This document shows positions 35,814 through 47,618 of a stretch of DNA of 64,000 nucleotides, in pieces. Made by a program: the position numbers and the translations under genes. A model generated the notes under the pieces. It made no database searches. It saw only the letters and a program-made list of their open reading frames with translations, and was not told the origin of the DNA. Source of the stretch: Metaphire vulgaris. Its lineage: Eukaryota > Annelida > Clitellata > Crassiclitellata > Megascolecidae. The stretch covers positions 12,237,794-12,301,793 of the forward strand of contig CM030840.1 of assembly GCA_018105865.1 (NCBI GenBank), read 5' to 3'. Positions within the stretch are counted from its first letter, which is position 1, and each line of letters starts with the position of its first letter.

Positions 35814-36537
35814 CACACAATGCAATGGAAGCCACCTTTCACAACTGAAAGAAGCCACCGATGAATGAAGGAACTGGTTGAAAAGGATACTGTGACATGC
35901 CTGCCACATCATGTCATCTGTGTCCAAAGAAAGGTGCCATTGTGAAATACGGCACAATTCCACTGGCTGCACTTTACTGGATGACCTGCAACGTTCTTAA
36001 CATTGATACTCCCCAAGAGGTACCCAAAGCGAGCACTTTTATTTTATCACTACTCATTTATCGTCGCACTTCATTTACGACAGAAGCTGAATGCCCGACG
36101 TTTATGCCAGGAATAAAACCCACGACACACAACCACGAGAGTCTCGAAATTGCCACGAAAGATCGACGCTGACTTTCTTTATACGGCGGCGACAAATTAA
36201 ATTTGTTTTCAAAAGGTTTAGAATTTCATCTTGGGGCAACTGTGTGCGTGAATCAATATTGTCACAAAGAGAACGGAGAATGAACAGGAATATAAGACCA
36301 GTTCCCATTGTTTAGGAAATGACTGGCATAATATTTCTGGGTAGAGGATAACCTCAAAGCAATTCTTGGATTCTTAGAATGAGCACCATTCATATTTATT
36401 ATTTAGACTTCTTGAGAACCTGGAATTGATGCAGGTGCAAGAGATCAATACTGTTTCCACAAGAGAAATTTACTTGGAACACACAAACGTGTACCTTTAT
36501 AATATTATTTCAACACTTGGAGATGTTTCATATTACA

Positions 36538-36613
36538 CAGGGTGGCGCAAAAAACCGGACTATATCAAATGCAAACCTAAATGTGACTAGTCCGGTTTTT
36601 TTGCGCCACCCTG
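36538..36613. mobile_element. palindromic mariner-type MITE, second copy
   Basis: CAGGGTGGCGCAAAAAACCG with its inverse; differs from 31697-31771 by GCG for GTG in both arms, a paired change that keeps the hairpin. Confidence 0.88.
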
Positions 36614-36913
36614 TATAATCACTCATTGCACTATAACTGACAGATATTAAACACTTCATCAGTTTCGTGACAATCGGGAAACATTTTGTGACTACAGCTG
36701 AGATAGCAATATTGACACAGTGTGGGGCGTTCAACGCTCATTTCTGCAAAGCAGTCTGTAACTAATGGCTTTCGAATATTCTCCTCAAGTCATGTTCAAC
36801 AAACACGTGTATAATGACGTTGCCTCTTCCACTGACAATTGCAACAATCTGACAACTGACAGTTGTCAATGATGATATGTCAGCAAAAACATTAAGTTAT
36901 TTAACCTTACCAA

Positions 36914-37233
36914 CAATGTTCCCTCTAAGGTGGGCATGTGGGTATGTGCCTAAAAACAGAGGGCATGCACCCAAAAATTTGATTGCCCAAAAATTTGAAA
37001 ATTTGCTGGAGGTGTTTAAATTTTATGAAATAATTAAATATTTTTTAAAAGGGGTCATGACCATGACCACTTGACCTGTATATTATTTTATATTTTTAAT
37101 TTTAACGTCGTCTGTAAAATGCCTCATAAACATCATAGCTATTTAACATTTAGCATGCTTGGCATGTGGTCTTATTATGGTTGCAAAGTTAATTATTAAG
37201 TAAAATTGCCCCAAAGAATTAGAGGGAACATTG
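36914..37233. mobile_element. hAT MITE, CARTGTTCCCTCTAA family
   Basis: The ends CAATGTTCCCTCTAAG and TTAGAGGGAACATTG have perfect duplication CTTACCAA (36906-36913, 37234-37241). Confidence 0.92.
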
Positions 37234-37674
37234 CTTACCAACACTATTCCTTGTTTGAATTTTACCTTTATTGAATGTCTCAGTGGTGAGATGACTAACT
37301 CTGAGAAATAAAAAAATAATTTATTACAAATTTATCTAAATTGGTTCGGATGTTTAATGCTACTTGGTCCCAATGAAAACAGAAATTTGAAGACATAGAT
37401 TACCGGTAATCATCACTTATTGGCACAAAAAACTAAACTGCAGACTGTCATTTGGTTTCCAAACTACAAATTTTGGACTCGGATGCATGTTCTTACTTGT
37501 CCTGCGGCCATCAGTCGGCCTTCTAAAATTTTGACCTCGTGTTTTTAAATCCCTCAACTGCTCAGTTACAGCTGCTGTTAACTAGAATTCCTAAAGGACA
37601 ACTATACTTCTGGTTACGTCATGTCATGTGGCACATGCACCACTGTCACTATATGGCAGTCGGCAGTGCAAACT

Positions 37675-38960
37675 GTGCGGAGTCGGTCAGACCAGAAAGG
37701 CCACTCTACATAACGATGTCATCTAATTAAGATGTTTTTGGCCTGCCATACTTTCTTGTGCTTTCTACCAGGTCCTGCCACAGTAGATCCTTCTCCTCTG
37801 TCTTTGATGCTTCTCATTACATGACCAAAGTATTGCAGTTTGTGAGTTTTAAACGTGGTTCAATAATTCACAACTGGTAGTGGCAATCCTGTTGACCTCT
37901 GTGCTTGTGACCTTTCTAGCCCATGGAATTTACAATAGTCTAATGACACACTTATTTTCAATGCTTGGATATGTATCTCTTCTTCTTCTTTTTCTCGGGT
38001 CCAACCACAGCAAGCATAGGTTGTGACAGGCCATTTACAGTATAAAGCTTTGTCAAACACAGCTTGGTCACAACACTGATTGATTCAATTATCCCCGTTT
38101 CTGTCATCTTGATCACGATTGCTGTGACCATAGCCAATCCGGTTTTCATATTGTCTATGCAGCCAGCATCTTTATTGAATTTGCTACTTGGGCAGACAAA
38201 GCGTCATGCCACCTACTCCAGTTTATCGTCCATAGCGATTTGAAAATTTCATATGTGCTGGTCATTATATTGCTCTTCTTTGCAGTAATTTTAATGCTCA
38301 GTGCCGTTTCTGCTTAATCTACATGCTCTACTACCGGCAGTTCTTCAGGCTCGGCTTATAATGCTTCCAATAGGTTGATGTTATCTGCATACTATAATTA
38401 GTTGTTGATGAATCTTTCACTGATTATAAACCCATTACGGAAGCCAAGTAAAGCCTTCCTCGTTAGCCGTTTTGCAAAGAGATGGAGAGAGATTACAGCC
38501 CTGCCCCACACCTTTCTTTATCTCAAACCAATTGAATAAGGGATTGCGTGTCATAATTCTAGTTCTCTGCTGGTGTAAAAGTTATATTCAATAACTGGAT
38601 CAGCTGAGGCTGGAAGTCCACATCCAGTTTTAACATTATATTTATTGAAGCATTGAGTTTTTCTTTGGCATATTTAGCCATGATAATGGTTCAGTTCAGC
38701 AGAACTGAACTGCAGTGAAATTAAAGGGCATTCTGCTACTGGTTAACGGGCTACAATAACTACAGAACAATCAGATTGCCAGCCAGTCTTATGTCATTAG
38801 CATTTGAATGCTAATGAATACCATATCTACATCTGTATGAATGCCAGCACCAGATAAAATATATTGCAAAATTCACTTAACTTAAATTTTGAACACCCAA
38901 TTGAATAAGGGATTGGCTGTCATAATTCGAGTTCTCTGCTGGCGTAAAAATTATATTCAA
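37675..38960 (-). pseudogene. RTE/LINE-like reverse transcriptase remnant
   Basis: Read on the minus strand: KGVGQGCNLSPSL (38500 region), then YADNINLLEAL (38390 region), then TKLCLTKLYTVNGL, then KLQYFGHVMRSIKDR and RPKTSWLDDIV near 37700. This motif order (RQGC.LSP, YADD, GH..R, GRP...W.DD) is standard for apurinic-endonuclease LINEs. Many stops and frameshifts are present. A duplicated upstream block recurs at 38888-38990. Confidence 0.75.
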
Positions 38961-38999
38961 TAACTGGATCAGCTGAGGCTGGAAGTCTCACACAGTCAC

Positions 39000-39020
39000 A
39001 CACACACACACACACACACC

Positions 39021-39066
<46 letters not shown>
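39000..39066. repeat. (CA)n microsatellite with CGCG core
   Basis: A CA run interrupted by CCCGCGCGCG. Confidence 0.9.
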
Positions 39067-39069
<3 letters not shown>

Positions 39070-39549
39070 ACAAAATTAAAGTACGGTAAATGCTGGAACT
39101 TCTATACTGCAAAAATGTATTTAAAATGTATTAAAAATCAAATAACTTAAGGCATTAATATTATTTTTAAAATGATTTAAATTTGACAACAAAAAAACTG
39201 GCAAGATCTACAATGTGCCAGTGAAAAATGCACAGCACAAATGGTCTTAAGTGGCTTAAGGCAGTCTGCATGTGTCTGTCTTACCGGTACATGTGCAAAA
39301 TTAAGGGGCATTGTCTCAAACCGTTGAATCAAATAAATAGGCATACAGTGTACAACTGTACATACATAATAAAGGTACCCACTACTTGAATTGAATTCAG
39401 CAGGAAGGCCATTATAATATAATTTGCACAGATATAATTCTGCAAAGATGTTTTTCAATCAGATGATAGTCAAATAATTTGTTATTCCTGACAGAACCAA
39501 AAGAGACATTGAAAGTTTGAAACAGCTTGGAACCTGACTTTCAAATTAC

Positions 39550-39862
39550 ATTGTGGCATGTAGTAGCTTTCACAGAGGCTAACTATGCCTTCCTAAACCA
39601 CTTAAAATCATGCATTGGGCACAAACATGACCCATGTCCGCATGTCCTGACAATGAGTCGGTCACACGGGGCAATCCAGAACTGTGGAACTCACTACCGG
39701 ACTACGTCACAAACTCTGACTCTCTTGGAATTTTCCTACGTACTGTAATCTTAAGACTCACCTATTCACCATTGGGTATACGTAGTATTGTAAAGCGCTC
39801 TTGTCTTTGGCCATTTTTGCCATGCTTATTGTGCTATATAAATTGTCTAGCTAATAATAATA

Positions 39863-39914
<52 letters not shown>
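39550..39914 (+). pseudogene. two abutting LINE 3' ends and (AAT)n
   Basis: At 39555-39620 is the tail phrase GTAGCTTTCACAGAGGC ... CCTAAACCACTTAAAATCA. At 39650-39850 the frame GNPELWNSLPDYVTN then SDSLGIFLRTV is followed by AAGCGCTCTTGTCTTTGGCC and GTGCTATATAAATTGTC, then (AAT)n (39854-39914). Confidence 0.8.
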
Positions 39915-39916
<2 letters not shown>

Positions 39917-40348
39917 ATATTTCTTGCAAAGGACATGTCCTTATGGCTGTGGACATGGGTTTTTTTGACTATGAAATTAATACAATTAAGTCAGATCCCC
40001 AGCGCAGTACAATTATTAGACATGACCGTTTTCTGACCAGATTTGCACCACTGAAAGCATGTCATTATTTTTATATACCATCCTCAACAACACATTGCAC
40101 CAACTTTAGCAATAAGAGAATTGCATTTAAGTTTCAGCATGGATTTAAGATAAATGACCATTATTTTATGGCACAGCATATGAATGGCAAACTCACTTTC
40201 AATCAGTCATCAATGAACAAATGAATAGCACCACAATGATTATGTCTAGGGCATCAGCTGATGGCACAACGCTTTGCTCATTCATCAAGAATCAAAACTG
40301 ATTGGTATGTTATGCCTTAATACAAGACATCTCTACTATTGGACTAAG

Positions 40349-40543
40349 CAGGGGTGTAGCAACGGGGTTGTACATCGGTATATATACCCCCCCAAAAAAA
40401 AAAAATCAGTCTACCTTAAAGTTTTCTATGTGATTTACATGTGGTTGTAATTGTTTATGTGGTTTATAGTTAAGATTTATACCCACCCAAAATATTTATA
40501 CCCTGTATTACCCTCCCAAATCAAATTCCTGGCTATGCCCCTG
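40349..40543. mobile_element. hAT MITE, CAGGGGTGTAGC family
   Basis: The ends CAGGGGTGTAGCAACGGGG and TGGCTATGCCCCTG have perfect duplication GGACTAAG (40341-40348, 40544-40551). The interior repeats TATACCC/TATACCCACC words. Confidence 0.9.
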
Positions 40544-41289
40544 GGACTAAGCCTATATTATCATAAAATATTCCTCCAATGTGTGTTTGCACAGGAATAA
40601 AGTCAATAGCAAAATTCAGCATCATAACCATAAATCAGTCAATGTTCTATGTCGATGAAGCTTGACGCTCAAAGAATACAAAAGTCCATCACAACCTCTG
40701 ACAGCCTACGTCCGTCCGATGTTACCCCAAGGATCAGCATCACAACTCTGCAGTCGAGATACTGAGGGCTACATTGAATGCTTTGTGGTTCTGCCTGGCA
40801 ATTTTCGAAGACATTCTGTCTAAGCGATGTTAGAGCTTTTGCCAATAGGTTTATCCCATGGAAACTATTCACCAAGGAGCCATGTATAATGAGTCCTAAG
40901 GGCGTTGCCCTAATCAGTTGCACCACCGCCAGCCAGATGCAATACACGGCTATTAAATTTGCTCCAAATTTCAGACCAGGCTCATCCTCCTGCAATTCAA
41001 TGGAACCTGCGTTCTCATGAAGAAGAGATAAATCGGTTTATACGGATAATTTCATTGAGGGATTTCAAATATATGCACAGAAGAAAAATAGTCAACAGTC
41101 ATTTCTACACTGATGAAAAATAATAATGAAATAATCTGCCAACAAATATACGTTGTATAGATGAACACACGCTGTTATTTTTTGCGCCAAATCACTGCTG
41201 CGAATTTTCCAACAAAAACACTACAACAAATATTTGCACACAAAGAAAACGTTGATTACAAACAGAGATTATATGTCTTACTGTTGTAA

Positions 41290-41515
41290 AGATCACTAAC
41301 AACTTATCATCTTTCAGATCTGACCTTAAAACACATCTGTTTGACTTGGCTTATCCCCCCCCTTAGATTGCTCTCCCACCGTTTCAGACTGATCTTCTGG
41401 CTTGACCTGACTCTAATGCTATTTGGATTTGGTGCGCCATCGGCTGATGCCCTGGGCATTATGATAGTGGCGCTATAGAAGTTGATTGATTGATTGATTG
41501 ATTGATTGATGATAG
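41290..41515 (+). mobile_element. LINE 3' end with (ATTG)n tail
   Basis: The frame LSSFRSDLKTHLFDLAYP (split by a frameshift) is followed by GGCGCTATAGAAGTTGATTG and an ATTG array ending 10 bp from the dystrophin exon donor at 41524. A second copy is interrupted at 61700-62640. Confidence 0.8.
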
Positions 41516-41523
41516 GAACTTAC

Positions 41524-41772
41524 CACAGCAATTTTTTTCTGCTCCCAGTATATCTTCTCCAGAAGCGCCAAGTCAAGCGGCTGCTTCTGTTGTACCTCGA
41601 GTAACTGCTGTTGTTGGTATTGAACCAGCGCATCCAACTGTTTCAAAACACAGTTATGGCCCAGAGTTCCCACGTCGCCGCTCTTCCTCGCCATAAGCGA
41701 AGACGGCGGTGACTCAGACTCGGCACGCCGATGACGCTGTCCTACCGCCCCATCTGCGGCGACGGCGGCCAT
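41524..41772 (-). CDS. DMD: dystrophin exon, possible alternative first coding exon of a short isoform
   Basis: The exon ends at GCTGTG|GTAAGT in phase 0, ready to join ELEMEINAHQ at 14166. Its last 38 codons (LDALVQYQQQQLL ... YWEQKKIAV) form a glutamine-rich amphipathic helix that fits spectrin repeat 23 helices A/B, although only loosely. Two readings are possible. (1) An internal exon begins at 41637 after TTTTGAAACAG, phase 0, fed by the 47537-47618 exon. (2) A first exon uses the ATG at 41772 (CCACAATGG, good context) and adds about 45 residues starting MAAVAADGAVGQRHRR. The frame stays open upstream to an ATG at 41961. The ATG region is very CpG-rich compared with the rest of the gene, which favours a promoter. 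Both readings may be real. Confidence 0.55.
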
Positions 41773-42255
41773 TGTGGTGGTGTCTGCCCGATGGAATATC
41801 GACGCCGGTGCTGTGCTGCATCGTCCCTCGGGTACACTACTGGCGAACATCCGCCCGAAAACCGCCCCAGAAGACCGTGATCGTCGAAATCCGCGGTCGC
41901 CGAACGGGCAGGAAGAGCACCAGACCGAGCGTCGAGGACTTCCTGCCGACGCAGCTGACACAGCTGGCTTCGCTGGCTCTTTACCTGTTCCTGTAGCTGA
42001 TGAAGCACCCTTTGGACTGGACGATCAGCAGAAGGTCCTATCCCAACCTCGAAATTCTGAGGCGGACTATGATCACCTGTGGCTGACATTAGGTGATTGT
42101 GGTGGATGTCATAGGGGTTTCTGCTCTTGGTTAAGACTCCGCCGGCAGAACCAAGAACTGCCGAACCGTCATCGAACCGTCGCTGCTCCTGCTGAACAGC
42201 AGACTGAGAAGTTTTTAGCGGATATCTTATCACAGTGGAGTATATCATTGGCCAT
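41773..42255 (-). promoter_or_regulatory. CpG-rich block, candidate internal dystrophin promoter
   Basis: About 480 bp immediately 5' (minus strand) of the candidate ATG at 41772 is far richer in CG dinucleotides than the AT-rich surroundings. It carries long open frames on both strands (for example minus-strand 41742-42248), which is expected of stop-poor GC-rich DNA. A minus-strand CCAAT box lies at 42247-42251. No clear TATA box is visible. In vertebrates and flies, short dystrophins arise from internal promoters within the rod-encoding part of the gene; assigning that role here is inference. Confidence 0.4.
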
Positions 42256-43827
42256 AACTGGGACGGTGAATGCTTTTATCCAAACCAGATTCAGATAATA
42301 CTTTGAAAATTGTTACTTATTGCAACGTCTGTGCAAAGACTGACTGAATTTCTTTGAAAGTTCCTTGAATTCTGATTGCAAACCTGCCACGTCATCACTG
42401 ACAGGCTACCAGATAAATAGAACAATCAACAACAATGCAATGAAATATGCACATAATTAATTATAATTCTCTGCATTTAACTCATGCAACTGCAGTTTTC
42501 TCCCCAAAGACATTCCAAACGTATGCAAAGCTGATAGGCTTGATGAAATCCTAAACTGCTTTTCAAATATCAATTGCAAAATCATAAAAATCTAGTCAAA
42601 TTGCTGGAAGCCATGTCTCATTTTGATTGCATACAAATGATGCAATGCTTACATAATTACTGGTTCTGTGCAAATGATCCAGTCACTGCATAATCCCAAC
42701 AGCACGGAACAGACGTGCGGTGTGCGGACACAACATTAGACAACTTGTCACAAAACCATTTCATAAACAGATCTGACAGTCACAATGCAAACAATGAAAC
42801 ATTCCAAATGCACAGACAAGACAAACAAGCAACAGTAAAATGTGACGTCTTCAGGGCTTGGCTGGACAGCTGATATTGTCTGCATGTCAGATGCCTTCAC
42901 TAGGACCACCAGAAAATTATGCCACTGCACGGCGCTGTAGTGCCACTGGACGTCAGTTTTGGATCTATGGCAGTAGGTAACTACTGGGAAAAGCACTTCT
43001 GTATGTATGTTTGTGAAGAGGGATTATTCACCGAGTACGTATGCTTCTCAAAAATACACTATGCACATATTCACACATGAAAGCCATATAGGCTATTCCA
43101 GACACACGAGCACAAACATACAGTATGTTTGCAAATTGTATATCTTCGTTAAAGGACAAGCAAAGTCTCAATAATTAATCTAGTCAATGTCCTTAGATCT
43201 GCTTAAATGTCTAAAACCTATTTGCAGTTCATTTGCATCGATCCAGCAGAACAATACATTACATTATTCTGCGTGGAAACAATCATTATTTTAAAGTCAA
43301 ATGCAATACATTTTAAAATCTGTTCATTTGCTCTTCAAGAAAAGTCCAGCATTGTTAGAATCTTGTGGATTTGCTGAGATAAGCAGGGTTGCAAAATCTT
43401 GTGTCATTTTCATTCCAATTTATAGATTTTAAAAAGTCAAAACGCAATACTCTTTTAAAGAGTTCTGTTGAGAAATTGTCATCCAATTGCACACTGAAAT
43501 ACTGAAATGCTTGCCTTATTCTTAATTATCGCAATTGGGAGGAAGGTGTGGAATCTAAGACTTTGGAGAAGAATTCCTCCCCTACCTATATTAATAAGGC
43601 AGAAAATAATGTCAGCTCAAGTCTTTGAAATCGCACAACGTTAAGCCAAATGCAACAGCTGGACATTGCCCAATGCCCATAGGTGCTGATCCACTTAGAA
43701 TATTGGGGGACTGGCTGATATCATATATATTACATCTGAAAGTGATATAAATTCAGCCATAATATTGAAGAGGGGAACATATGCTGAACAAAAGCTGAAA
43801 CCACTCTAAATCAATAGAGGCAATTAG
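42256..43827. other. intron, no gene seen
   Basis: Between the 41.5 and 47.6 kb candidate exons. Low-complexity AT-rich DNA without recognisable motifs. Confidence 0.5.
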
Positions 43828-44358
43828 CAGTGATGGGCACTAACTAATTTTTTCTAGTTAAACTTTAACTAAACTTTTTTTGCAATCAAGGTGTTTAACT
43901 TTTAAGAACTAACTTTTCACTGTAGTAGTTTAACCCCTAACTGATAACTAATTAAAAGCAGTTTAACTTATAGCTTTAACTTTTAACTTTGACTTGAGCT
44001 ACTGAGCTAGTAAAACTAGGCTAAAAGCTGCTGAGAACACAGCTCAGATTATAATTTCATATAGCCCAATTTTAACAATAAACATAATTATAATAATAAT
44101 GGTAAACAATAATAATAATTCAGAATTGAAACAGGTAATTATCCAGACATGAAAAAATAGAGCAGCAACTTAGCCTGTGCTGAAAGTGGCATAGAATCTG
44201 AATAACTCTGTTTAACTATTAGCCAGTTAACTAAAAAAATTCAGTTTAACTAATGTCTTAACTAAACTTTTACCCAATCAGTTTAACTTTTGATGTAACT
44301 AAAAAAAGTAGTTTAACTAAAAGTTAACTAATTTTTAGTTAACTTTTGCCCATCACTG
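43828..44358. mobile_element. hAT MITE packed with AGTTAAACT words
   Basis: The ends CAGTGATGGGCACTAACTAA and TTTTGCCCATCACTG have perfect duplication GCAATTAG (43820-43827, 44359-44366). The interior is dense in TTAACT/AGTTAA on both strands. Same family as 54357-55621. Confidence 0.93.
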
Positions 44359-44579
44359 GCAATTAGACCCCCTATGGATCACCATCTGTGAACCGAAAAT
44401 ATGGAATTTCAAAATTTGAAATTTCAGGAAGAACATGTATTGAGACTGGAAAAAGTGCTTGCTAGCTGGCAGATCAAAATATTAAAATATTGAGGACCCA
44501 ACAATTGGTGGGCCTCTATCCTAATTTTGGGGGCTGGGCCCCTTATAGAGTTGTCATAATGCAAATTTTTTAAAGCAGA

Positions 44580-44798
44580 GGATGGGTCCAAGAAAGAAAT
44601 ATTTTTTAGTACAAGGATTGTGGACAAATAGAACAGTTTGGATGAGGTGAGAGTGACAGTTGAAACAGTAAACGGATTCAAAGGCTATCTCGGAAAACTA
44701 GGTTATTGAATGCGGAGAGTTACTACAGTGGTTTTCACACAGACTTGCTTAGCCTCCTAAACCACTTAAAAAATCACATTATTATCTTATTATTATTA
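44580..44798 (+). pseudogene. LINE C-terminus with conserved 3' tail
   Basis: The frame GRVQERKXFLVQGLW (one interruption) with WSSLDE becoming NSLDEVRVTVET then NGFKGYLGKLGY* is followed by CTACAGTGGTTTTCACACAG and CCTCCTAAACCACTT, then ATTATT. Sister of the minus-strand copy at 13378-13660. Confidence 0.72.
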
Positions 44799-45549
44799 TA
44801 TCCCTGTCTCCAAATTACCGGACACCCGTGTAGGTGGAAAATAATGCAAACGTAGCAAGATGGACAAGGGAAAACTTTCTATTATATATTTGGTCAAAGC
44901 AAATAAATTACAACCTGGTGATTGTACAGTCATTTTGCTTGAGCCAGAGGGGCCCACCCCTGTTGAGTGCCTGGCCCCCAGTGTCCCTAGTTGGGACCCT
45001 ATATTAATGCTACATACATTAAACAACAAATGGTTGCCCCCCCATGATTATAATTGCCACCCCAACGCCCCCCCCACTTGCCAAATCCTAGAGCCGCCAC
45101 TGGTACAAGGTCATTCCAAACTTCAAATCCGTTTCCTCAAATATTTACTTATTGGATAGCCCACTCTGTGGTTCTCAGTCCCTCAAATAACATACATTGT
45201 AAGTATAACAATAAAATTGCTGTTGTATCTTTAAGTATATGTAAACTATATACCGTTTACAACAAAGAAATAAAAGAAACTGTTAGGCCTACCTGGCTTT
45301 GTATTTATTTGTTGGACTCGGCTGCTTTTATTAATATCTTGCTTTTTGAATTGCATAAAATATACTTAAAAATTGCAACTCACTAATTCTCTTCCATGTA
45401 ACCAAAAGATCAAGTGAACCAATAGCATTTGACCCAATACATCCTATACAAGCGCTTGAAAGTATGCAATGCAACTGACAATACCGGTTTATGGGGGCTT
45501 AGAGTTAACAAACTCAGCCAACGAGTTGGGAGTCAATGAGTTGGAAATT

Positions 45550-45762
45550 CGGTATCACGCCCCAGCTATGACCGTCCCCGTTATGACCGCCCCAGCTTTA
45601 GCTGCCGTCAGTATCGTTTAGGGTTAGTGTTTCGTGTCTGGTTTATGGTGTGGGTAATGATTATATGACCCCGTACGGGTGCAATACACTGCTTTTCGTC
45701 AAACCCCATAGAGTAACTGGGGCGGTCATAACCGGGGCGGTCATAACTGGGGCGACTACCAC
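45550..45762. mobile_element. foldback element with CGCCCCAG arms
   Basis: The arm CGCCCCAGCTATGACCGTCC (from about 45557) is the inverse of 45717-45755 (GGGGCGGTCATAACTGGGGC). Each arm itself contains two GACCG(T/C)CCC units, so the repeats are tandem as well as inverted. Confidence 0.7.
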
Positions 45763-46436
45763 CTGTAACCGGAAATTCTGCCTCACAAAATTCGAAACAT
45801 TCTTTTAAATCGTCACGCCCTTTGATTGGGTTGGAAAATTCATCAAAAGCTTTTAAAACCAAATGTTTACGACTTTAAAATTTAAGGCTAATGTTTAAAA
45901 GTTCACAAACACGGTAAATAAATTTGGAAATTTAAAATCAAATTGAATATGGGTGCAGACTTGACGCCTGTGATCTGGTCCCTGTCAATACTGAAATCTG
46001 AAAATGTAAGACATCTTAGTCTGCGTAACCGCACCAACCGACTTTAGAAGACCATAGTACTTTCGAAAAATTAATTTTAGTTCGCAATAACGCAAGGATA
46101 GCGTATTCCGACAATTTTGCTCCGAAACTCCAAAAACAATATTTGAGTAACCAGAATTCAAAAAACATGCCAGTTAAGTGGTTTGCCATTCTCATAGGAT
46201 TTTTAAGGCGCATAACAAAGGTATGTTCCTGGCAAAATTTTTAAAAAGATAATTTTAAAGAAATTTAAATATCTATCTCCTTTTGTTTTATTTTAAAAAT
46301 GTGACTAATTTAGCCTAATCTATTTGCCATGTTTTCATTCAAATTGAATCAGGGCTTTTGTTTTGCGATTTATTCAAAACTTGAGTATTATTTTCAACTA
46401 ACGTTCGCCAGATGGCATAATGCATGTTTTATATTA

Positions 46437-46827
46437 GGGGCTGTCCATTAATTACGTCAACAATTTAGGGAGGGAGGGGGTTTGAAAAGTTTGACAGTTT
46501 TCAGAGGAGGATTCCTCCAAGACGAGAGTCTGTTGAGATGTGTCAACAATTTCTGCTTTGGCAACAAAATTGCTGCTTTTGCTACTACTGCTACAATGGA
46601 AAAAGCATGGCAAAAAGGTCATCACCACCACATTTGACACTCGATGAGCAAAACATGGAAAAATAGTCATCGCCGAAAAAATAATAACGTCGGGACCTGT
46701 TATTGATCTTGCCGTCGAAAAGTTTTTGACGTAATTATGGGGTTAACTGAAAGTTGACAGTTGTTGACAAGGTGAGGAGGGGTCAAACATTGCTCAAAAA
46801 TTGTTGACATAATTAATGGACAGCCCC
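46437..46827. mobile_element. TTA-flanked DNA element (Harbinger-like target site)
   Basis: The ends GGGGCTGTCCATTAATTACG and AATTAATGGACAGCCCC are inverted repeats with TTA on both sides. TTA/TAA targets suit PIF/Harbinger, but the superfamily is a guess. A related end (GGGGCGTCCATAAATGACGTC) is at 60308. Confidence 0.75.
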
Positions 46828-47536
46828 TTATAATTATATGCTATGATCAGGGTCGCGGTTCATTATACAACCGCTGAAGTCGGCTGCGGTCCAAGATGTT
46901 TGAGAAACCCTGTCTTAGACTGCCTGATAATACACATTTAGGATATTAAATTATATTATTTATTATATTATTTACAGGGGGAATTATGTCCAAAATTTGC
47001 ATTGTATTAGACTGGGAGTTTGGTAGCTTGCAAGAAAATAGGCCTACTGGACACATGCATGTCCGGTATTGCCTCCATTTTTTCACCGGACAAATAGGCA
47101 AAATACCGGACAGTCCGGTTAAAAACCGGATATCTGGCAAACCTAGCCCCTTATGAATTGACGCCCGTGACATTGCCAGAAGATACAAAGGGTAAAGATG
47201 CAAAAAACATGGGGCCGCATAATCTGTATTTGGTTAGGTGTACAGCTATCCCAGAATGCACCGCGTACCAGTAGTGCTGGGTGGAAGTACATCGCATTCT
47301 CCTCTGAGACCGCAGCTCAGACAGCTTTGATGCGTCTGCAGACTGCGTGTTGCTTATTAATTAGGAAAACAGCCAGACAGGCAATTTCCAGCCAGCTGGT
47401 GGACAGCAATTTCTCTGCTAAACACTGGCCCACCTGTTCAATCTCAGATCCAGATAATATTAGAATCATATAAACCAAAAAGTACTCAACGGGCAAGAAC
47501 TATAGTTACAGTAATTCTGTTTTCTATAACGTTTAC

Positions 47537-47618
47537 CTGCAGTGGTGTGAAAAAGTCTTGAACAGGCTGCACGATTTCGCTATTTTTGACATTAGTCTGA
47601 TATTCTCGCCAAATCCCC
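47537..47618 (-). CDS. DMD: possible dystrophin exon, spectrin repeat 22/23 junction
   Basis: A good donor (CTGCAG|GTAAAC) closes a 27-codon stretch, GIWREYQTNVKN ... FFTPLQ, preceded by the acceptor TGTGTAG. The pattern W-R-x-x-x-x-x-V followed by a hydrophobic heptad run matches the helix C to helix A linker of spectrin repeats (human dystrophin SWRSIHKRVSE). It ends in phase 0, compatible with the exon starting at 41637. From its tryptophan to the INAHQ motif is 72 residues, against about 79 in human, once the 41.5-kb exon is added. The weak points are its short length and the lack of a clear pyrimidine tract at the acceptor. Confidence 0.45.

Larger units (their letters stand above)
44799..47150. 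mobile_element. TAGGGTTG-family element, enlarged by nested insertions
   Basis: Homologous to 24080-25260 along its length: ATCCCTGTCTCCA at the left, ACAGTCCGGTTAAAAACCGG at the right. It carries at least three insertions: a GAGCCGCCACTG MITE part (44940-45102), a GC-rich foldback (45550-45762) and a TTA-flanked element (46437-46827). The left terminus is clipped against the LINE tail. Confidence 0.7.

Noticed and set aside
40669..40995. 108-codon minus-strand frame with hydrophobic stretches
   Set aside because: No recognised motif, no splice signals, and an equally open frame on the other strand.
47195..47480. Possible extra exon, minus-strand frame with SEIEQVGQCLAEKLL and a GTGGGC donor
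   Set aside because: It does not resemble a spectrin repeat, the acceptor is unclear, and the flanking candidate exons already join in phase without it.
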